This document shows, in pieces, positions 27,523 to 36,086 of a stretch of DNA of 52,901 nucleotides. The notes beneath the pieces were generated by a model. The model worked only from the letters and a program-made list of their open reading frames with translations. It made no database searches and had not been told where the DNA came from. Position 1 is the stretch's first letter. Each line of letters begins with the position of its first letter. The stretch comes from an uncultured Clostridia bacterium (GTDB lineage Bacteria; Bacillota; Clostridia; Christensenellales; Aristaeellaceae), in assembly GCA_947165425.1 (NCBI GenBank), contig CAMVAJ010000008.1, forward strand, positions 1-52,901, in the 5' to 3' direction. The position numbers were made by a program, and so were the translations under genes.

Positions 27523-27551
27523 AGTATAGCACGCGGCGGCGGGCCGCGCAA
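27523..27551 (-). promoter_or_regulatory. second, distal promoter for the merR-CPBP operon
   Basis: On the - strand: TTGCGC (27551-27546), 17-bp spacer, TATACT (27528-27523) with an extended TG two bases upstream (TGCTATACT). It may give basal, MerR-independent expression. Another short dyad (CCCTGACGCAGGG, 27481-27493) lies between the two promoters. Confidence 0.5.
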
Positions 27552-27564
27552 TCGATGACCGGAG

Positions 27565-27591
27565 AGAAAAACGCCGCCCGTGAGGGCGGCG
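27565..27591 (-). terminator. Rho-independent terminator of the panT-kdgK operon
   Basis: A perfect 8-bp stem CGCCGCCC/GGGCGGCG (27572-27591) with a 4-nt loop. On the - strand it is followed by TTTTTCTCTCC. It begins 18 bp past the KDG kinase stop codon. Confidence 0.85.
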
Positions 27592-27609
27592 CGGGAAGGC
27601 GGAAGGGGA

Positions 27610-28698
27610 TTACCGCTTGATGTCGTAGTTGGCGTTCATCAGGTTCTGGATGCTGCGGACGTCGTCGGTGATGTTGGCGTCGCCGTGGATGGTGTGCTTG
27701 AGCACGGAGGAGGCCACGGCGAAATTCAGGATGTCCATGGGTTTGTAGCTGTGAACCATGCCGTAGATCAGGCCGGAGGCGAAGGCGTCGCCGCCGCCCA
27801 CGCGGTCGAGAATGTTGAAGGTGAAGAGCTTGCTCTCGAAGGTGTGGCCCTCGTACCACATGAAGGCCTTCAGGCTGTTCTCCGAGCCGGAGTGGGCGTA
27901 GCGGACGTGGCGGGCGATGCACTTGAGATTGGGCCAGCGCTCGACAAAGCGCTGGAAGATCTCGTCCTGCTGTTCGTAGTCCGGCTGGAGCGGCACGCCG
28001 TCCTTCCAGTCGCCCTTGGCGGGGTCCGCCGGGTCCTTGTAGAGGTGGTAGGGCTCGATCCCCATCAGCACGTCCACGTAGGGCAGGCAGGCCGTGCAGT
28101 AGTCGCGGGCCGCCTCCCAGGTCCAGAGGGCCTTACGGAAGTTGCCGTCGAAGGAGACGGTGAGGCCCTTGGCCTTGGCGGTCTTGAGCAGGTTCATGAT
28201 CAGCTCCGGCAGGCCGCCGCCGAGAGCGGGGGTGATGCCGGAGAGGTGCAGCCAGTCGAAGCCCTCCAGCAGAGCGTCCAGGTCCACATCCGAGAAGTCG
28301 AACTCCGTCAGCGCGGAGTGCTTCCGGTCGTAGATGACCTTGCTGGCGCGGATGCCGTAGCCGGTCTCGAGATAGTAGGTGCCGAGGCGGTGGGTGGGCG
28401 TCTGCTCCGGCGTGGAGAGGATGACCGGCGTGCAGTGGACGTCGTTGGAGCGCAGGGCGCGGATGGCGCTCTTGCCCAGGGAGTTGTCCGGCACGACGGT
28501 GAAGAAGGTGGAGTCCACGCCCAGGTTCGCCAGGGCCAGGGCGATGTTGGCCTCGCTCCCGCCGTAGCTGGCCTCGAAGGAGTTGGCCATGCGGATCTTG
28601 TCATAGTTGGGCGGGGTCAGCCGGAGCATGATCTCGCCCATGGTGATGAACTTGGCCTCGCAGTCTTGATTGCGCAGGAGCGGGTTGGAATGGATCAT
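27610..28698 (-). CDS. kdgK: 2-dehydro-3-deoxygluconate kinase-like PfkB sugar kinase
   Basis: 362 residues; PfkB/ribokinase fold. The N-terminal GEIMLRLTPP and the sugar-binding SYGGSEANIALALANLG are typical of KDG kinases. The C-terminal signature DRVGGGDAFASGLIYG contains the catalytic base Asp304. The enzyme phosphorylates 2-keto-3-deoxygluconate to KDPG in uronate and pectin breakdown. A matching KDPG aldolase gene is not in the window, so the exact sugar is uncertain (other PfkB ketose kinases are similar). The start ATG follows AAGGAGGA by about 9 nt; an out-of-frame ATG lies between. It is the last gene of a probable four-gene operon that begins at panT. Confidence 0.82.
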   Translation of the reverse strand: MIHSNPLLRNQDCEAKFITMGEIMLRLTPPNYDKIRMANSFEASYGGSEANIALALANLGVDSTFFTVVPDNSLGKSAIRALRSNDVHCTPVILSTPEQTPTHRLGTYYLETGYGIRASKVIYDRKHSALTEFDFSDVDLDALLEGFDWLHLSGITPALGGGLPELIMNLLKTAKAKGLTVSFDGNFRKALWTWEAARDYCTACLPYVDVLMGIEPYHLYKDPADPAKGDWKDGVPLQPDYEQQDEIFQRFVERWPNLKCIARHVRYAHSGSENSLKAFMWYEGHTFESKLFTFNILDRVGGGDAFASGLIYGMVHSYKPMDILNFAVASSVLKHTIHGDANITDDVRSIQNLMNANYDIKR

Positions 28699-28734
28699 GG
28701 CATGGTTCCTCCTTGTATGATTTGGGATCGCGGA

Positions 28735-29361
28735 TCAGAGGGGCAGCGACCGGAGCTCCTCCTCCAGCGCCTGGGCGAAGCGGGCGATGTGCAGGCCGTC
28801 CACGGTGCGGTGGTTGACCTCGACGCTGAGGCCGAGGAGCTTCCGCCCGCCGGTCTCCTGCCAGCGGCCCCAGGCGAGGCGCGGGGTGCAGTCGTCCCGG
28901 TCGATCTGCCGCTCGTTGGTCAGGCCGGTGAGGGCCAGCCAGGGCAGGGAGGAGATGAAGATCAGGCCGTCGGACTCCTTGCTGTAGTCGAGAAAAACCT
29001 GCTGTGCGGCGCTGACGCGCTTGGCCTCCCGCGCGAAGGCGGCGGGATCCTCCAGCAGCGGGAGGGTCACGATGTGAAACTGCTCCGCGCCGGGGCGGAG
29101 ATCCGCGAAGGAGGGCTCGCGCCGCATGAGCTTCCACAGTGCCCCGTCCCGGATGGTCAGCAGCATCGCGTCCACGCGGTTCACCGCGCGGCTGACCGCC
29201 CAGATCATGACCCCGTAGAAGGAGAGCCCCCGCGCCTGGGCGAAGTCGGCGGCCGCCGTCACGTCCGCCTGAAAGGTCACGCTGTAGAAGGGCCAGTCCA
29301 CCCGGGAGAAGTGCTCGTAGGCCTCCCGGCGGGGGTAGGTTGACATGTCGATTCTCTGCAT
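28735..29361 (-). CDS. chloramphenicol acetyltransferase-like (CatA fold) acyltransferase
   Basis: 208 residues, the usual length for the CAT family. The C-terminal catalytic motif is present as VNHRTVDGLH, with the general-base His184 and the structural Asp188; the first His of the classical HHxxxDG is replaced by Asn. FYGVMIWAVSRAVN and the DWPFYSVTF strand near the N-terminus also fit. True CAT enzymes move acetyl from acetyl-CoA to chloramphenicol. Many gut-anaerobe homologues have no shown resistance activity, and the company of coaX and a sugar kinase suggests another CoA-dependent acylation, so resistance should not be assumed. AGGTGA precedes the ATG. It lies 12 bp after coaX. Confidence 0.8.
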   Translation of the reverse strand: MQRIDMSTYPRREAYEHFSRVDWPFYSVTFQADVTAAADFAQARGLSFYGVMIWAVSRAVNRVDAMLLTIRDGALWKLMRREPSFADLRPGAEQFHIVTLPLLEDPAAFAREAKRVSAAQQVFLDYSKESDGLIFISSLPWLALTGLTNERQIDRDDCTPRLAWGRWQETGGRKLLGLSVEVNHRTVDGLHIARFAQALEEELRSLPL

Positions 29362-29373
29362 GGGATCACCTGA

Positions 29374-30144
29374 TCACTGATCCTGATTCCGCTCCCAGAT
29401 GAGGCGCAGGCCCTTGAGCGTCAGCAGGCCGTCCACCTGGTCGATGACGCGGCTCTCGTCGGCGATCATCTGGGCCATGCCGCCGGTGGCGACGACCTTC
29501 GCCTCGCAGCCCAGCTCCTGCTTCATTTTCCGCACCAGGTGGGTCACCAGGCCCACGTAGCCGTAGTACATGCCGCTCTGCAGGTTGGAGAGGGTCGTGC
29601 GGCCGATGACGCGCTCGGGCTTGGCCAGCTCGAAGCGGGGGAGCTTGGCGGTGCCGGAGCCGAGGGCCTCGCTGGCCAGCTTGATGCCGGGGCAGATGCA
29701 GCCGCCGAGGAAGGCGCCCTCCGCGTCCACCACGCCGAAGGTGGTCGCCGTGCCGAAGTCGATGTAGATCACCGGCCCACCGTACTCCGTGTAGGCGGCG
29801 ACGGCGTTGGCGATGCGGTCGCTGCCCAGCTCCCGGGGGTTCTCGTAGCGGATGTTGATGCCGGTGCGCACCCCGGGCACGACGAACATGGGCGTCAGGT
29901 GGAAATAATCCCGGCACATGTGCTCGATGGTGAAATTGATGGTCGGCACCACGGAGGAGATGATGATCCCCTCCACATCCGAGAAGGAGACCCCGCCGTG
30001 GGCGAAGAGCTGCCCGAAGAGGATGCCGAACTCGTCGGAGGTGTTGATCTTGTTCGTCGAGACGCGCCAGTAGTGCATGAGCTGCTTCCCGTCGAAAAGA
30101 CCGGTCTTGATGTTGGTGTTGCCGATATCCATGGTGAAGATCAT
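29374..30144 (-). CDS. coaX: type III pantothenate kinase
   Basis: 256 residues, the standard CoaX length. The ASKHA-fold motifs are present: MDIGNTNIK with Asp6 for phosphate/metal binding, GSDRIANAVAAY with the catalytic Asp109, and YIDFGTATTFGVVD with Asp129. It phosphorylates pantothenate, the first step from vitamin B5 to coenzyme A. The upstream neighbour is an ECF-type membrane subunit that likely imports pantothenate, so the operon couples uptake to trapping. Later CoA genes (coaBC at 34446 and coaD at 45323) are elsewhere in this window; coaE is not seen. Confidence 0.95.
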   Translation of the reverse strand: MIFTMDIGNTNIKTGLFDGKQLMHYWRVSTNKINTSDEFGILFGQLFAHGGVSFSDVEGIIISSVVPTINFTIEHMCRDYFHLTPMFVVPGVRTGINIRYENPRELGSDRIANAVAAYTEYGGPVIYIDFGTATTFGVVDAEGAFLGGCICPGIKLASEALGSGTAKLPRFELAKPERVIGRTTLSNLQSGMYYGYVGLVTHLVRKMKQELGCEAKVVATGGMAQMIADESRVIDQVDGLLTLKGLRLIWERNQDQ

Positions 30145-30176
30145 GCTGTTATCTCCCGCTCAAATGATGGAAACGC

Positions 30177-30788
30177 TCAGATCAGCCGCGCCTTGCGCAG
30201 CGCGACGCCGACCGCGCCGGTCACGATGGCCGCCACCAGCATCTCCACCACGGCGTTGATGCCCACGGAGGCGATGATGTAGGTCAGGAAGCCCCGGCCC
30301 GCCATCTGGCTCTGCATGTAGTCAGTCTGCCCGAAGAGGAGCACCAGCGTACTCATGAAGAGGGCGGTGTTGAGCAGCGCCGCGCAGAAGCCCGTCGCCG
30401 CGCAGCCCAGGTAGGGGTGGGCGCGCCCGGAGAGGGCCTTCCAGATCAGCGCGGTGAGCACGCCGACCAGCAGCCGGGAGCCGAAGCGCTGCACAAAGGC
30501 GAGGAAGGGGCTGATCCCGGCCAGCACCGCGCCCATGCCGCTGTAGCCGAGAATGCCGAAGCACTGCAGAAAGCTGATCAGGCCGAACACGCCGCCGATG
30601 ATCGCGCCGCCCTGCACGCCCATGGCGATGGCCGCGATGGCGACGGGGATCATGTTGAAGGTGATGGACAGGCCGACCGGCATGGGGATGTTCACCAGGC
30701 CCAGCACGATCAGCAGGGCGGTGAGGATCGCGTAGAGGGTCAGGCGCTTGGTCTTGTCGGAGATCCGGACACGTTTTTGGGTTTGCAT
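30177..30788 (-). CDS. panT: ECF transporter S component, probably pantothenate-specific
   Basis: 203 residues with about six membrane helices and a basic N-terminus (QTQKRVRISDKTKRL). SITFNMIPVAIAAIAMG in the first third is typical of the S-component family that includes PanT and other vitamin-binding subunits. It would capture a vitamin and use a shared ECF ATPase/EcfT module encoded elsewhere. Specificity for pantothenate is inferred from cotranscription with coaX, 32 bp downstream. GGAGG precedes the ATG. A clear promoter and a long palindrome lie in the 155-bp gap upstream. Confidence 0.78.
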   Translation of the reverse strand: MQTQKRVRISDKTKRLTLYAILTALLIVLGLVNIPMPVGLSITFNMIPVAIAAIAMGVQGGAIIGGVFGLISFLQCFGILGYSGMGAVLAGISPFLAFVQRFGSRLLVGVLTALIWKALSGRAHPYLGCAATGFCAALLNTALFMSTLVLLFGQTDYMQSQMAGRGFLTYIIASVGINAVVEMLVAAIVTGAVGVALRKARLI

Positions 30789-30880
30789 GGTTTGCCTCCG
30801 TTCGGGCTCCCGCTCGGGGATGCCCTCCGATTATATTTCCGGCCTTGCGCCGTGTGAGCGTCCGGGGCCGACGGCTCCCG

Positions 30881-30896
30881 GCGCGGCGCGCCGCGC
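30881..30896. promoter_or_regulatory. perfect 16-bp GC palindrome at the 5' end of the panT transcript
   Basis: GCGCGGCGCGCCGCGC is fully self-complementary and falls at about +5 to +20 relative to the predicted panT transcription start. It could be a repressor operator or a stable 5' hairpin. Confidence 0.5.
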
Positions 30897-30906
30897 GGAT
30901 GGGCGT

Positions 30907-30935
30907 ATTATAGCCCCGAAGGAAGAAAAAGGCAA
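30907..30935 (-). promoter_or_regulatory. sigma-A-type promoter of the panT-coaX-acyltransferase-kdgK operon
   Basis: On the - strand: TTGCCT (30935-30930), exactly 17 bp, TATAAT (30912-30907). The leader to the panT ATG is about 112 nt. The -35 begins 9 bp after the hydrogenase stop codon, so there is hardly room for a terminator between these two - strand units. Confidence 0.8.
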
Positions 30936-30943
30936 TGGATGGA

Positions 30944-32464
30944 TCAGTCGAGGTTCGGCAGAATCTCGCTGTAATCGCTCTCGTAGGCGTGGGCCTTGCC
31001 GGAGAGCTTTTTCACGTGCTCCACCTCCTGGGCGGCCTTGGGGATCAGCTGCACGGTGCCCGCGCCGCCGATGCAGCCGCTGGGGCAGGCCATGCCCTCC
31101 AGCAGGTAGCCGTCCAGCTTGCCCGCCCGGGCCAGCTGCAGCATTTTGCGGCACTCGTTGAGCCCCTCGGCGCGCTGCACCTTGATCTCGCGGTCCGGGT
31201 CCAGCTTCCGGATGCAGTTGGCCACCGCCTCGGCCACGCCGCCGGAGACGGAGAAGCCGCGGCCGTCGGCGCTGGCCTCCGAGGGCACCGCCTCGGCGGC
31301 GAGGGCGGCGAAGTCCACCTGCTTCGCCTCGAACATGCCCATGACCTCCTCGAAGGTGAGGACGAAATCCACGTCGCTGCGGACGGAGGAGCGGCTGGCT
31401 TCCAATTTCTTGGCGGCGCAGGGGCCGATAAAGGCGACCTTGCAGCCGGGGTGCTTTTTCTTGATCAGCCGGCCGGTGAGCACCATGGGCGTCAGCGCCA
31501 TGCTGATGCAGTTGGCGTGCTTGGGGAACTCCCGCTTGGCCATGACGGACCAGGCTGGGCAGCAGGAGGTGCCCATGAAGGGGATCTTCGCCGGCACCTC
31601 CTCCAGGAAATCCTCCGCCTCCTGGAGGGTGCACAGGTCCGCGCCGATGGCGACCTCCACCACATCCTCGAAGCCCAGGGCCCGGAAGGCGGCGCGCATC
31701 TTGTCCGGGGTCAGCTCCTTGCCGAACTGGCCGGCGACGGCGGGGGCGATGGCGGCGTAGACCGGCGTCTCGCTCCGCAGGGCCTGGATGCACTGGAAGA
31801 TCTGCGCCTTGTCCGCGATGGCGCCGAAGGGGCAGTTGGCCAGGCACATGCCGCAGGAGACGCACTTCTCCTGGTCGATGTCCGCGCGGCCGTAGGCGTC
31901 GGAGCGGATCGCCTTCATGCCGCAGGCCACGGCGCAGGGGCGCTCCATCCGCAGGATCACGCCGTACTGGCAGACGGACATGCACTTGCCGCACTTGACG
32001 CACTTGGCGGGGTCGATGTGGGCCTGTCCCCGCTCCATGTAGATGGCGTCCTTGGGGCAGATCTGCCGGCAGGGCTGGGCGAGGCAGCCCTGGCACTGGT
32101 CGGTGATGACCACCTTGTTGTCCGGGCAGGCGTGGCAGGCGAACTTGATGATGTTGATCAGCGGCGGCTGATAGTACTTCTCCGGGTGGACGCACTCCTC
32201 CGCGCCGCGGGAGACCGTGGCGTGCTCGGTGACGTCCCGCAGCGGCAGGCCCATCGCCAGGCGGATCCGCTCCCGGACGATGGCGCGCTCGAGAAAGACG
32301 CTCTCCCGGTAGGTGGAGACCTCGCCGGGGATCACCCGGTAGGGCATGTTCTCCATGTCCCCGAGGCCGACCTCCGGGTCGTAGTTATAGGACAGCCGCG
32401 CCACCTCGGCAAAAACCTTCTTGCGGATATCGTTGATGGACGTATGAATGCCTCGCATCCCCAT
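30944..32464 (-). CDS. monomeric [FeFe] hydrogenase, group-B-like
   Basis: 506 residues. Ferredoxin-like clusters come first: CQGCLAQPCRQIC (Cys124-136), CVKCGKCMSVC (Cys155-165) with CAVAC (177-181), and CVSCGMCLANC (Cys201-211). The H-cluster domain then shows L1 as TSCCPAW (299-305), L2 as GPCAAKKLEA (347-356) and L3 as EGMACPSGCIGGAG (456-469). Canonical group A enzymes read TSCSPGW, MPCxxK and GCxxGGG; the CC-P-A-W and GPCAAKK forms match the less studied group B. The enzyme would interconvert protons and H2 with ferredoxin during fermentation. Maturases HydE/F/G are not in the window. GGGAGGGA precedes the ATG. It is a single-gene unit with its own promoter. Confidence 0.88.
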   Translation of the reverse strand: MGMRGIHTSINDIRKKVFAEVARLSYNYDPEVGLGDMENMPYRVIPGEVSTYRESVFLERAIVRERIRLAMGLPLRDVTEHATVSRGAEECVHPEKYYQPPLINIIKFACHACPDNKVVITDQCQGCLAQPCRQICPKDAIYMERGQAHIDPAKCVKCGKCMSVCQYGVILRMERPCAVACGMKAIRSDAYGRADIDQEKCVSCGMCLANCPFGAIADKAQIFQCIQALRSETPVYAAIAPAVAGQFGKELTPDKMRAAFRALGFEDVVEVAIGADLCTLQEAEDFLEEVPAKIPFMGTSCCPAWSVMAKREFPKHANCISMALTPMVLTGRLIKKKHPGCKVAFIGPCAAKKLEASRSSVRSDVDFVLTFEEVMGMFEAKQVDFAALAAEAVPSEASADGRGFSVSGGVAEAVANCIRKLDPDREIKVQRAEGLNECRKMLQLARAGKLDGYLLEGMACPSGCIGGAGTVQLIPKAAQEVEHVKKLSGKAHAYESDYSEILPNLD

Positions 32465-32508
32465 GGCGATCCCTCCCTGTGCAATTTGACGTATGAAACG
32501 GTGCTTTC

Positions 32509-32537
32509 ATTATAGCAAAAAGGGCGGGATTGTGGAA
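32509..32537 (-). promoter_or_regulatory. promoter of the [FeFe] hydrogenase gene
   Basis: On the - strand: TTCCAC (32537-32532), 17-bp spacer, TATAAT (32514-32509), with an extended TGC just upstream of the -10. The leader is about 40 nt. The 206-bp gap is shared with the divergent yicC promoter. Confidence 0.65.
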
Positions 32538-32612
32538 TAGACACTGACGTCCAAAAAACAGCGCGAAACGGCTATTTTCATGTTCCGGCGGGGACAAATC
32601 GCGCGCGCGAGC

Positions 32613-32641
32613 TTGCCACGCCTGGGACTTCGTGCTATAAT
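32613..32641 (+). promoter_or_regulatory. promoter of the yicC-gmk-rpoZ-coaBC operon
   Basis: TTGCCA (32613-32618), 17-bp spacer, TATAAT (32636-32641), with an extended TGC before the -10. The predicted start is about 23 nt before the yicC ATG. It diverges from the hydrogenase promoter. Confidence 0.8.
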
Positions 32642-32670
32642 CATACTGTGAATCTATGCGGGGAGGGCGG

Positions 32671-33546
<876 letters not shown>

Positions 33547-33566
33547 GAGACGGAGGAGCCCAAAGT

Positions 33567-34172
33567 ATGATCGAGACACGCAAGGGAATGCTGCTGGTGA
33601 TCTCCGGCCCCTCCGGCGCGGGCAAGGGCACGCTGGCGGCCCTGCTGCTGGAGCGGGACAGGAGCTTCCGCTTCTCCGTCAGCGCCGCGACGCGCGCGCC
33701 CCGGCCGGGCGAGATCGACGGGGTCCACTACCACTTCATGGACGAGGAGACCTTCGCCCGCCTGGTGGCGGAGGACGCCTTCGTGGAGCACGCCCAGGTG
33801 CACGGGCACCACTACGGCACCCTCAAGTCCGAGGTCTGCAGACAGCTGGAGGCGGGGGAGAACGTGCTGCTGGATATCGACACCCAGGGCGCGCAGCAGG
33901 TGATCGCCTCCGGCATGGAGGCGGTGTCCGTCTTCGTGCTGCCGCCGTCCTTCCGCGAGCTGCGCAGCCGCCTGGAGAAGCGCGGCACCGAGAAGCCCGA
34001 GGAGGTGGAGCGCCGCATGCGAAACGCCCGCGCCGAGGTGGAGCGCATGGGCTCTTACGACTACGTGGTCGTCAACGACGGCACGCCGGAGGAGGGCGCC
34101 GAGCGGCTGTGGACGATCGTGCAGGCGGAGAAGATGCGGACGACCCGCTATCAGCCCCGCCTGGAGGACTGA
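33567..34172 (+). CDS. gmk: guanylate kinase
   Basis: 201 residues. The P-loop GPSGAGKGT begins at residue 14, followed by the GMP-binding SVSAATRAPRPGEIDGVHYHF, and LLDIDTQGAQQV in the middle. It converts GMP to GDP with ATP. The chosen ATG at 33567 follows GGAGGAG; an in-frame GTG at 33543 lacks a binding site and overlaps the end of yicC. It is 20 bp downstream of yicC. Confidence 0.96.
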   Translation: MIETRKGMLLVISGPSGAGKGTLAALLLERDRSFRFSVSAATRAPRPGEIDGVHYHFMDEETFARLVAEDAFVEHAQVHGHHYGTLKSEVCRQLEAGENVLLDIDTQGAQQVIASGMEAVSVFVLPPSFRELRSRLEKRGTEKPEEVERRMRNARAEVERMGSYDYVVVNDGTPEEGAERLWTIVQAEKMRTTRYQPRLED

Positions 34173-34215
34173 GGAACCAACCATACAAGGATCATCAAAG
34201 AGGAGGAAACCCGAT

Positions 34216-34449
34216 ATGTCTATTATTGAGCCCGATGTGCTGGAGCTGCTGAAACACGCCGACAACCGCTATACGCTGGTGGTGGAGGCCGCCAAGCGCG
34301 GCCGCGAGCTGGTGGCCGGGGCGACCCCGCTGATCATGGACGCCGAGGACCAGCAGACCAAGCCGCTGCGCGTGGCGGTGGAGGAGATCGACCGCGGGCT
34401 GGTGACCTACGAGATGCCCCGCGAGGAAGAGGAGAGCTTCGAGGCATGA
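34216..34449 (+). CDS. rpoZ: RNA polymerase omega subunit
   Basis: 77 residues. The N-terminal IIEPDVLELLKHADNRYTLV, the central AAKRGRELVAGA and the KPLRVAVEEIDRGLVTYE tail are typical of Firmicute omega. It helps assemble and stabilise the beta' subunit of RNA polymerase. AGGAGG is 9 nt before the ATG. The stop codon overlaps the start of coaBC (ATGA). Confidence 0.93.
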   Translation: MSIIEPDVLELLKHADNRYTLVVEAAKRGRELVAGATPLIMDAEDQQTKPLRVAVEEIDRGLVTYEMPREEEESFEA

Positions 34450-35660
34450 GCCTGGAGAAACGCCGCGTCGTGCTCGGCGTGACGGGCGGCATCGCGGCCT
34501 TCAAGGCCTGCTCCCTGGTCTCCCGGCTGCGGAAGTGGGGCGTGCAGGTCAACGTCATCATGACGAAGAACGCCACGCAGTTCGTCGCGCCGCTGAGCTT
34601 CGAGAGCCTGTCGAACCAGCCGGTGGTGACGGACACCTTCGCGCGGCCGGAGACCTGGGAGGTGGAGCACATCGCCCTGGCCAAGGCGGCGGAGGTCTTT
34701 GTGATCGCGCCGGCGACGGCGAACATCATCGCCAAGCTGGCCTGCGGCATCGCGGACGACATGCTCTCCACCACCGCCCTGGCGACCCGCGCGCCGCTGC
34801 TCATCGCGCCCGCGATGAACACCAACATGTGGACGGCGGCGGCGACCCAGCGGAACGTGGAGATCCTGAAAAGCCGCGGCGCGCGCTTCATCGGCCCGGA
34901 GGGCGGCTTCCTGGCCTGCGGCGACGAGGGCGCGGGGCGCATGAGCGAGCCGGAGGACATCACCGAGGCGGTCCGCCGCCTGCTGGAGCAGCGGGCGGAC
35001 CTGCAGGGGCTCCGCGTGGTGGTGACCGCTGGGGCGACCCGCGAGCGGCTGGACCCGGTGCGCTTCCTGAGCAACGACTCCTCCGGCAAGATGGGCTTCG
35101 CCCTGGCGGAGGCCGCCCGGGACCGGGGCGCGCAGGTGACGCTGATCTGCGGCGCGACCACCGCGGCGCGGCCCGGCGGCGTGACGATCGTGGACGTGGA
35201 GTCCACCTGCGACCTGCGGGACGCCCTGCTGGCCGAGGGCGCCGGGGCGGACATCGTGATTCAGGCGGCGGCCCCCGCGGACTACCGCTTTGAGACGGTC
35301 TACAGCCAGAAGCTCAAAAAGCAGGACGGGGAGCCCCTGACGCTGCGCCTGGTGGAGAACCCGGACGCAGCGGCGGCCCTGGGCGCGGCGAAGCGGCCGG
35401 GCCAGACCTTCGTGGGCTTCGCCGCCGAGACCCAGGCTCTGACCGAGAACGCGGCGAAGAAGCTGGCGAAGAAGAACCTCGACCTGATCGTCGCCAACGA
35501 CGTGACCCAGCCCGGCGCGGGCTTCAATACGGACACGAACATCGTGACCCTGCTGACGCGGACGGACCGGGAGAGCCTCCCGATCCAGCCCAAGCGCGAG
35601 GTCGCGGAGCGGATCCTGGACAAGGTGATTTCCCTGCGCGCCGCGCAAGGGGAGGCCTGA
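34446..35660 (+). CDS. coaBC: bifunctional phosphopantothenoylcysteine decarboxylase / phosphopantothenate-cysteine ligase
   Basis: 404 residues. The FMN-dependent decarboxylase half starts with GVTGGIAAFKA and carries His75 (VEHIALAK), PAMNTNMW with Asn125, and Cys158 (LACGDEGAGRM). These are the same positions as the active-site residues of E. coli Dfp. The ligase half (from about 185) has VVVTAGATRERLDPVRF and SNDSSGKMG. The protein joins cysteine to 4'-phosphopantothenate and decarboxylates the product, steps two and three of CoA synthesis. It is translationally coupled to rpoZ by a 4-bp overlap. Together with coaX and coaD it leaves only coaE missing from the window. Confidence 0.97.
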   Translation: MSLEKRRVVLGVTGGIAAFKACSLVSRLRKWGVQVNVIMTKNATQFVAPLSFESLSNQPVVTDTFARPETWEVEHIALAKAAEVFVIAPATANIIAKLACGIADDMLSTTALATRAPLLIAPAMNTNMWTAAATQRNVEILKSRGARFIGPEGGFLACGDEGAGRMSEPEDITEAVRRLLEQRADLQGLRVVVTAGATRERLDPVRFLSNDSSGKMGFALAEAARDRGAQVTLICGATTAARPGGVTIVDVESTCDLRDALLAEGAGADIVIQAAAPADYRFETVYSQKLKKQDGEPLTLRLVENPDAAAALGAAKRPGQTFVGFAAETQALTENAAKKLAKKNLDLIVANDVTQPGAGFNTDTNIVTLLTRTDRESLPIQPKREVAERILDKVISLRAAQGEA

Positions 35661-35673
35661 CGGAGGAAGACAG

Positions 35674-36027
35674 ATGGATCACGCAGTCATCGACCGTTTT
35701 GCCCGGGAGGTGCGGGAGTGCCCGGAGATCGCGGAGTACCGCGCGCTGCGGGCGGAGGTCATGGCGGACGCCACGGTGGCCGCCCTGATCGGGGAGTACC
35801 GCAAGCTCGCCGTTGCCCTGCAGATGGGCGCGATGACGGGCCAGCCGCTCCCGGAGAGCGAGCAGCAGCGCTTCGGCGCCATCAACACGCTGCTCTACGG
35901 CAAGCCCGAGGTGGCCCGCTATCTCCTGGCGGAGATGCGCGCCCAGCAGCTCTATGCCGACATCCTGAAGACGGTGGCCGAGGCCGCCGATCTGGACATG
36001 GGCCTGCCGGAGGGCCTTGGCGGCTGA
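35674..36027 (+). CDS. YlbF/YmcA-family protein
   Basis: 117 residues, almost wholly helical. [19 protein letters not shown] and the [20 protein letters not shown] segment match the Com_YlbF family. In Bacillus subtilis, YlbF forms a complex with YmcA and YaaT that assists RNase Y in mRNA processing and affects competence and biofilm formation. Here only one member is seen. CGGAGGAAG precedes the ATG, 13 bp after coaBC. Confidence 0.82.
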   Translation: MDHAVIDRFAREVRECPEIAEYRALRAEVMADATVAALIGEYRKLAVALQMGAMTGQPLPESEQQRFGAINTLLYGKPEVARYLLAEMRAQQLYADILKTVAEAADLDMGLPEGLGG

Positions 36028-36086
36028 AAAGAACATATCCGGCCCACCCAGGACAGCAGACCCAACAAACGAGCGGAGGAGAAAAC

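Noticed and set aside
28735-29361. Calling this gene a chloramphenicol resistance gene
   Set aside because: The fold and catalytic His fit, but the context is metabolic and the motif is variant. Only the family is supported.
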